NCBI GenBank assembly: GCA_017560175.1
Contig: JAFYOK010000100.1
Coordinates: 1 to 8,454, forward strand
Origin: Clostridia bacterium
GTDB lineage: Bacteria > Bacillota > Clostridia > Oscillospirales > Butyricicoccaceae
Direction of reading: 5' to 3'
Length of the DNA stretch: 8,454 bases
Shown one piece after another: positions 6,623-8,454 of the stretch. Below the pieces are notes generated by a model. The model was given only the letters and a program-made list of their open reading frames with translations. It was not told the DNA's origin and searched no databases. A program made the position numbers and the translations under genes. Each line of letters starts with the position of its first letter. The first letter of the stretch is position 1.

Positions 6623-6639
6623 TCTCTATTTTATAGAGA
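6623..6639. promoter_or_regulatory. 17-bp palindrome with LysR-box geometry
   Basis: TCTCTATTTTATAGAGA has seven-base arms, perfectly inverted around TTT. Its core T-N11-A (6625-6637) is the classical LysR binding form. It lies between the divergent aminotransferase and yedE genes. As RNA it would be only a weak A-U hairpin, so a protein site is more likely. Confidence 0.5.
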
Positions 6640-6741
6640 TTTTCTATGGCCATTATAAAAGAGTTTTAGACAAAAAGCTACCCGTTTCCAACTTTATTTC
6701 AAAAAACTATAACTGCCAAAAGATGTATCGATAAAAAATAT

Positions 6742-6770
6742 TTAACAATCTATGAACAGAAGATTATAAT
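6742..6770 (+). promoter_or_regulatory. Promoter of the yedE operon
   Basis: TTAACA (6742-6747), a 17-base spacer and perfect TATAAT (6765-6770). The start codon is about 29 bases past the expected transcription start. A variant of the shared motif (TATCGA, 4 extra bases, AAATATTTA; 6726-6744) overlaps the -35 box. Confidence 0.8.
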
Positions 6771-6805
6771 TGAAGTGTAAATTTTTAGGATTGGAGAGAT
6801 CCCAA

Positions 6806-7864
6806 ATGAAAGACAAGAAAAACCTTCTGATGATCGCCACTGGTCTGATCGTCGGCGCAGCCGCTGTCCTGCTGGTCAAGCTGGGCAACCCTGCAAACAT
6901 GGGCTTCTGCATCGCCTGCTTCCTGCGTGATATCGCCGGCGGCGTCGGTATGCATGCAGCCGGTGTCGTTCAGTACGTCCGTCCCGAAATCATTGGTCTG
7001 ATCCTCGGTGCCTTCATCATGTCGGTCGCCGGCAAGGAATTCAAGGCCCGCGGCGGCTCTTCCCCCGTCACACGTTTTGTCCTTGGCTTCTTTGTCATGG
7101 TCGGCGCGCTGATGTTCCTGGGCTGCCCCCTCCGCATGGTTCTGCGTATTGCAGGCGGTGACCTCAATGCCGTTGTTGGTCTGGTCGGCTTTATCGCCGG
7201 TATCCTGATGGGCATCTTCTTCCTCAAGAAGGGCTTCACACTGAAGAGATACTACAACCAGTCCAAGCTGGAAGGCGTCTCCATCGTCTTCATCGCTCTG
7301 GCTCTGCTGGGCCTGCTGGTTCTGGTCCCCTCCGTTCTGAAGTTCTCCACAGAGGGCCCCGGCTCCATGCGTGCGCCTGTCATCGCAGCTCTGCTGGCAG
7401 GTCTGGTCGTTGGTGCTCTGGCACAGAAGTCCCGTCTGTGCATGGTCGGCGGTCTGCGTGACGTCATCATGTTCAAGGACTTCTACCTGGTTCAGGGCTT
7501 CATCGCCATCATCGTCGCTGCTCTGGTCGGCAACGTCCTGATGGGCAAGTTCAACCTGGGCTTCGAAGGCCAGCCTGTTGCTTACAATGACGCTCTGTGG
7601 AACTTCCTGGGCATGGCTCTGACCGGCCTCGGTTCCGCTCTGCTGGGCGGCTGCCCCCTGCGCCAGCTGATCCTGGCCGGCGAGGGTAACTCCGACTCCA
7701 CCATCACCGTTCTGGGTATGGTCGTCGGCGCTGCATTCTGCCACAACTTCGGCCTGGCTTCTTCCGGCAACGGCCCCACAGCTAACGGCCAGATCGCCGT
7801 TATCATCGGCTTTGTCGTTATGATCGCCATCGCCCTTGCAAATTCCAGAAAGGATAAGGTATAA
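6806..7864 (+). CDS. yedE: YedE-type (YeeE/YedE family) putative selenium transporter
   Basis: Integral membrane protein of 352 residues, about ten hydrophobic segments, in the family that includes the thiosulfate transporter YeeE/TsuA. YedE members in selenium loci are thought to import a selenium compound. The two halves repeat each other: NMGFCIACFLRD (31-42) corresponds to KSRLCMVGGLRD (208-219), and GCPLRMVLRIAGGD (106-119) to GCPLRQLILAGEGN (282-295). This places conserved cysteines C35, C38, C107, C212, C283 and C312 along the presumed path, where thiols could pass the substrate. The start is the ATG at 6806 with GGAGAG seven bases upstream; an upstream in-frame TTG at 6770 falls in the -10 box and is rejected. 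It is the first gene of an operon, with only 4 bases to the next gene. The substrate (selenite, selenosulfate, thiosulfate or other) is not settled by sequence. Confidence 0.92.
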   Translation: MKDKKNLLMIATGLIVGAAAVLLVKLGNPANMGFCIACFLRDIAGGVGMHAAGVVQYVRPEIIGLILGAFIMSVAGKEFKARGGSSPVTRFVLGFFVMVGALMFLGCPLRMVLRIAGGDLNAVVGLVGFIAGILMGIFFLKKGFTLKRYYNQSKLEGVSIVFIALALLGLLVLVPSVLKFSTEGPGSMRAPVIAALLAGLVVGALAQKSRLCMVGGLRDVIMFKDFYLVQGFIAIIVAALVGNVLMGKFNLGFEGQPVAYNDALWNFLGMALTGLGSALLGGCPLRQLILAGEGNSDSTITVLGMVVGAAFCHNFGLASSGNGPTANGQIAVIIGFVVMIAIALANSRKDKV

Positions 7865-7868
7865 TTAT

Positions 7869-8072
7869 ATGAATACTGTTGACGCAAGAGGCTTCTCCTG
7901 CCCCGAACCCCTGATCATGACAAGAGCTGCTCTGGAAAAGGGCCTGCCTCTGGTCGTTATGGTCGACAGCATGACACCTGTCAACAACATCACTCGCTTC
8001 GCTACAAATGCCGGCTATAAGGTCGCCTGCAAGAATATCGGCGAAGACTTCGAGCTGACCATCACAAAGTAA
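7869..8072 (+). CDS. yedF: TusA/YedF-like sulfurtransferase-type protein (short form)
   Basis: Small cytosolic protein of 67 residues with one TusA fold. The family motif CPxP is intact (C11-P-E-P14 in DARGFSCPEPLI); C11 is the expected persulfide or selenopersulfide carrier. A typical TNxxR-like helix (NNITRFATNAGY) and the closing strand EDFELTITK complete the domain. The YedF proteins of many selenium loci are near 190-200 residues, with a second DsrE-like domain; here the stop follows directly after the TusA domain. The start is the ATG at 7869, 4 bases after the yedE stop, with AAGG nine bases upstream, so translation is probably coupled to yedE. Likely job: accept S or Se from YedE-imported substrate and hand it on. 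The role is inferred from family and position. Confidence 0.88.
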   Translation: MNTVDARGFSCPEPLIMTRAALEKGLPLVVMVDSMTPVNNITRFATNAGYKVACKNIGEDFELTITK

Positions 8073-8096
8073 AATCTGCCGGTGAGATACAGATCT

Positions 8097-8118
8097 TCCG
8101 GTAATGATCCACCGGAGG
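8097..8118 (+). promoter_or_regulatory. Hairpin overlapping the ribosome site of the DUF3343 gene
   Basis: TCCGGT (8097-8102) pairs perfectly with ACCGGA (8111-8116) across an 8-base loop, covering GGA of the GGAGG site (8114-8118). An earlier CCGGT (8079-8083) could pair with the same ACCGG, giving two alternative folds. It may tune translation of the third gene. Confidence 0.35.
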
Positions 8119-8128
8119 TAATCTGATT

Positions 8129-8371
8129 ATGTATTATATCGCCACTTTTTACACCCACCTGGGTGCCATGACCTTCCAGAAGACTCTCAAGGCTATGGGC
8201 GACGACACGGCCACTATGATGCCCGTTCCCCGTGCCCTCAGTTCTTCCTGCGGTACTTGTGTCCGCTTTGAAATGGCCTTTGATGCCGCTTCCATGCAGG
8301 ACGAAGACCTGGAAAAGGTCGTTACTGTAGAGGGCGAAGTATTCACCACCATCTTCGAAACCGAAGAATAA
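8129..8371 (+). CDS. DUF3343 protein, putative Se/S carrier
   Basis: Small acidic cytosolic protein of 80 residues. It matches the DUF3343 (putative Se/S carrier-like) family in length and pattern: MYYIATFYTHLGAM at the N-terminus, a MMPVPRALSSS segment, then the conserved redox-type C41-G-T-C44 followed by VRFEMAF. The two cysteines are the probable carrier or reducing site. DUF3343 genes commonly sit with yedE, yedF and selD. The start ATG at 8129 has GGAGG ten bases upstream. The gene follows yedF by 56 bases and ends the operon at the terminator. Biochemical function is unproven. A selenium or sulfur relay with the CPxP protein next door is the natural reading. Confidence 0.88.
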   Translation: MYYIATFYTHLGAMTFQKTLKAMGDDTATMMPVPRALSSSCGTCVRFEMAFDAASMQDEDLEKVVTVEGEVFTTIFETEE

Positions 8372-8387
8372 ACTGCAGACTTTTTTC

Positions 8388-8423
8388 AGCCGCCGCGGAA
8401 ATTTCCGCGGCGGCTTTTTTCTT
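8388..8423 (+). terminator. Strong intrinsic terminator of the yedE operon
   Basis: Perfect 28-base palindrome: AGCCGCCGCGGAAA (8388-8401) with TTTCCGCGGCGGCT (8402-8415), then a T-run. T6 also precedes it (8381-8386), but the clear U-tract is on the plus side, 17 bases after the last stop codon. Confidence 0.95.
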
Positions 8424-8454
8424 TATTTTTATAGATTCTGTATGGCTTTTTTCC

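Noticed and set aside
6603..6741. Riboswitch or structured leader before yedE
   Set aside because: The yedE promoter is at 6742-6770, leaving only about 29 bases of leader. The region upstream is AT-rich and untranscribed for yedE, and no known riboswitch fold was recognised.
6785..7744. Long minus-strand open frame opposite yedE
   Set aside because: Its D/Q/H-rich translation is typical of the antisense of a hydrophobic membrane protein; no start signals.

Overview
The window reads as chromosomal DNA of a low-to-mid GC Bacillota, most likely a gut-type Clostridia. The evidence is strong AGGAGG-type ribosome sites, near-consensus sigma-A promoters, U-tract terminators and the protein families present. 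The species cannot be fixed from the sequence alone.

Left part (1-2992): three apparently independent minus-strand genes. They are the start of a GNAT acetyltransferase cut by the window edge, a 12-helix-type major facilitator transporter, and a DegV-family fatty-acid-binding protein. The transporter and degV-type genes each have a recognisable promoter and a terminator. Nothing ties them to the rest of the window.

Right part (3034-8423): a selenium-metabolism locus built from two divergent pairs. A LysR-type regulator (minus) faces selD (plus), which encodes selenophosphate synthetase. This selD is itself a selenoprotein gene: an in-frame UGA at codon 16 takes the place of the catalytic cysteine codon and is followed by a SECIS-like hairpin, so a naive gene call would start selD far too late. 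A class V aminotransferase of the cysteine desulfurase/selenocysteine lyase type (minus) faces a three-gene plus-strand run: YedE membrane transporter, short TusA/YedF-like sulfurtransferase, and a DUF3343 Se/S-carrier-like protein. The run ends at a strong terminator. The likely logic is uptake of a selenium or sulfur species by YedE, persulfide/selenide handling by the CPxP and CGTC carrier proteins and the PLP enzyme, and activation to selenophosphate by SelD. The LysR protein would be the local regulator. The route is inferred from families and context, not shown by the sequence.

Main unexplained structure: (1) a 23-bp motif, ACCTATCG-N8-TATAAAT, occurs once in each divergent intergenic region and is a candidate operator of the LysR protein; (2) a perfect 7-3-7 palindrome with T-N11-A geometry lies in the aminotransferase/yedE intergenic region; (3) a 114-bp chain of four hairpins is inserted at the 3' end of the aminotransferase gene, between two 52-bp direct copies of that gene end. 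No rRNA, tRNA, CRISPR array or transposase gene was seen, and no gene-free stretch exceeds about 230 bases.
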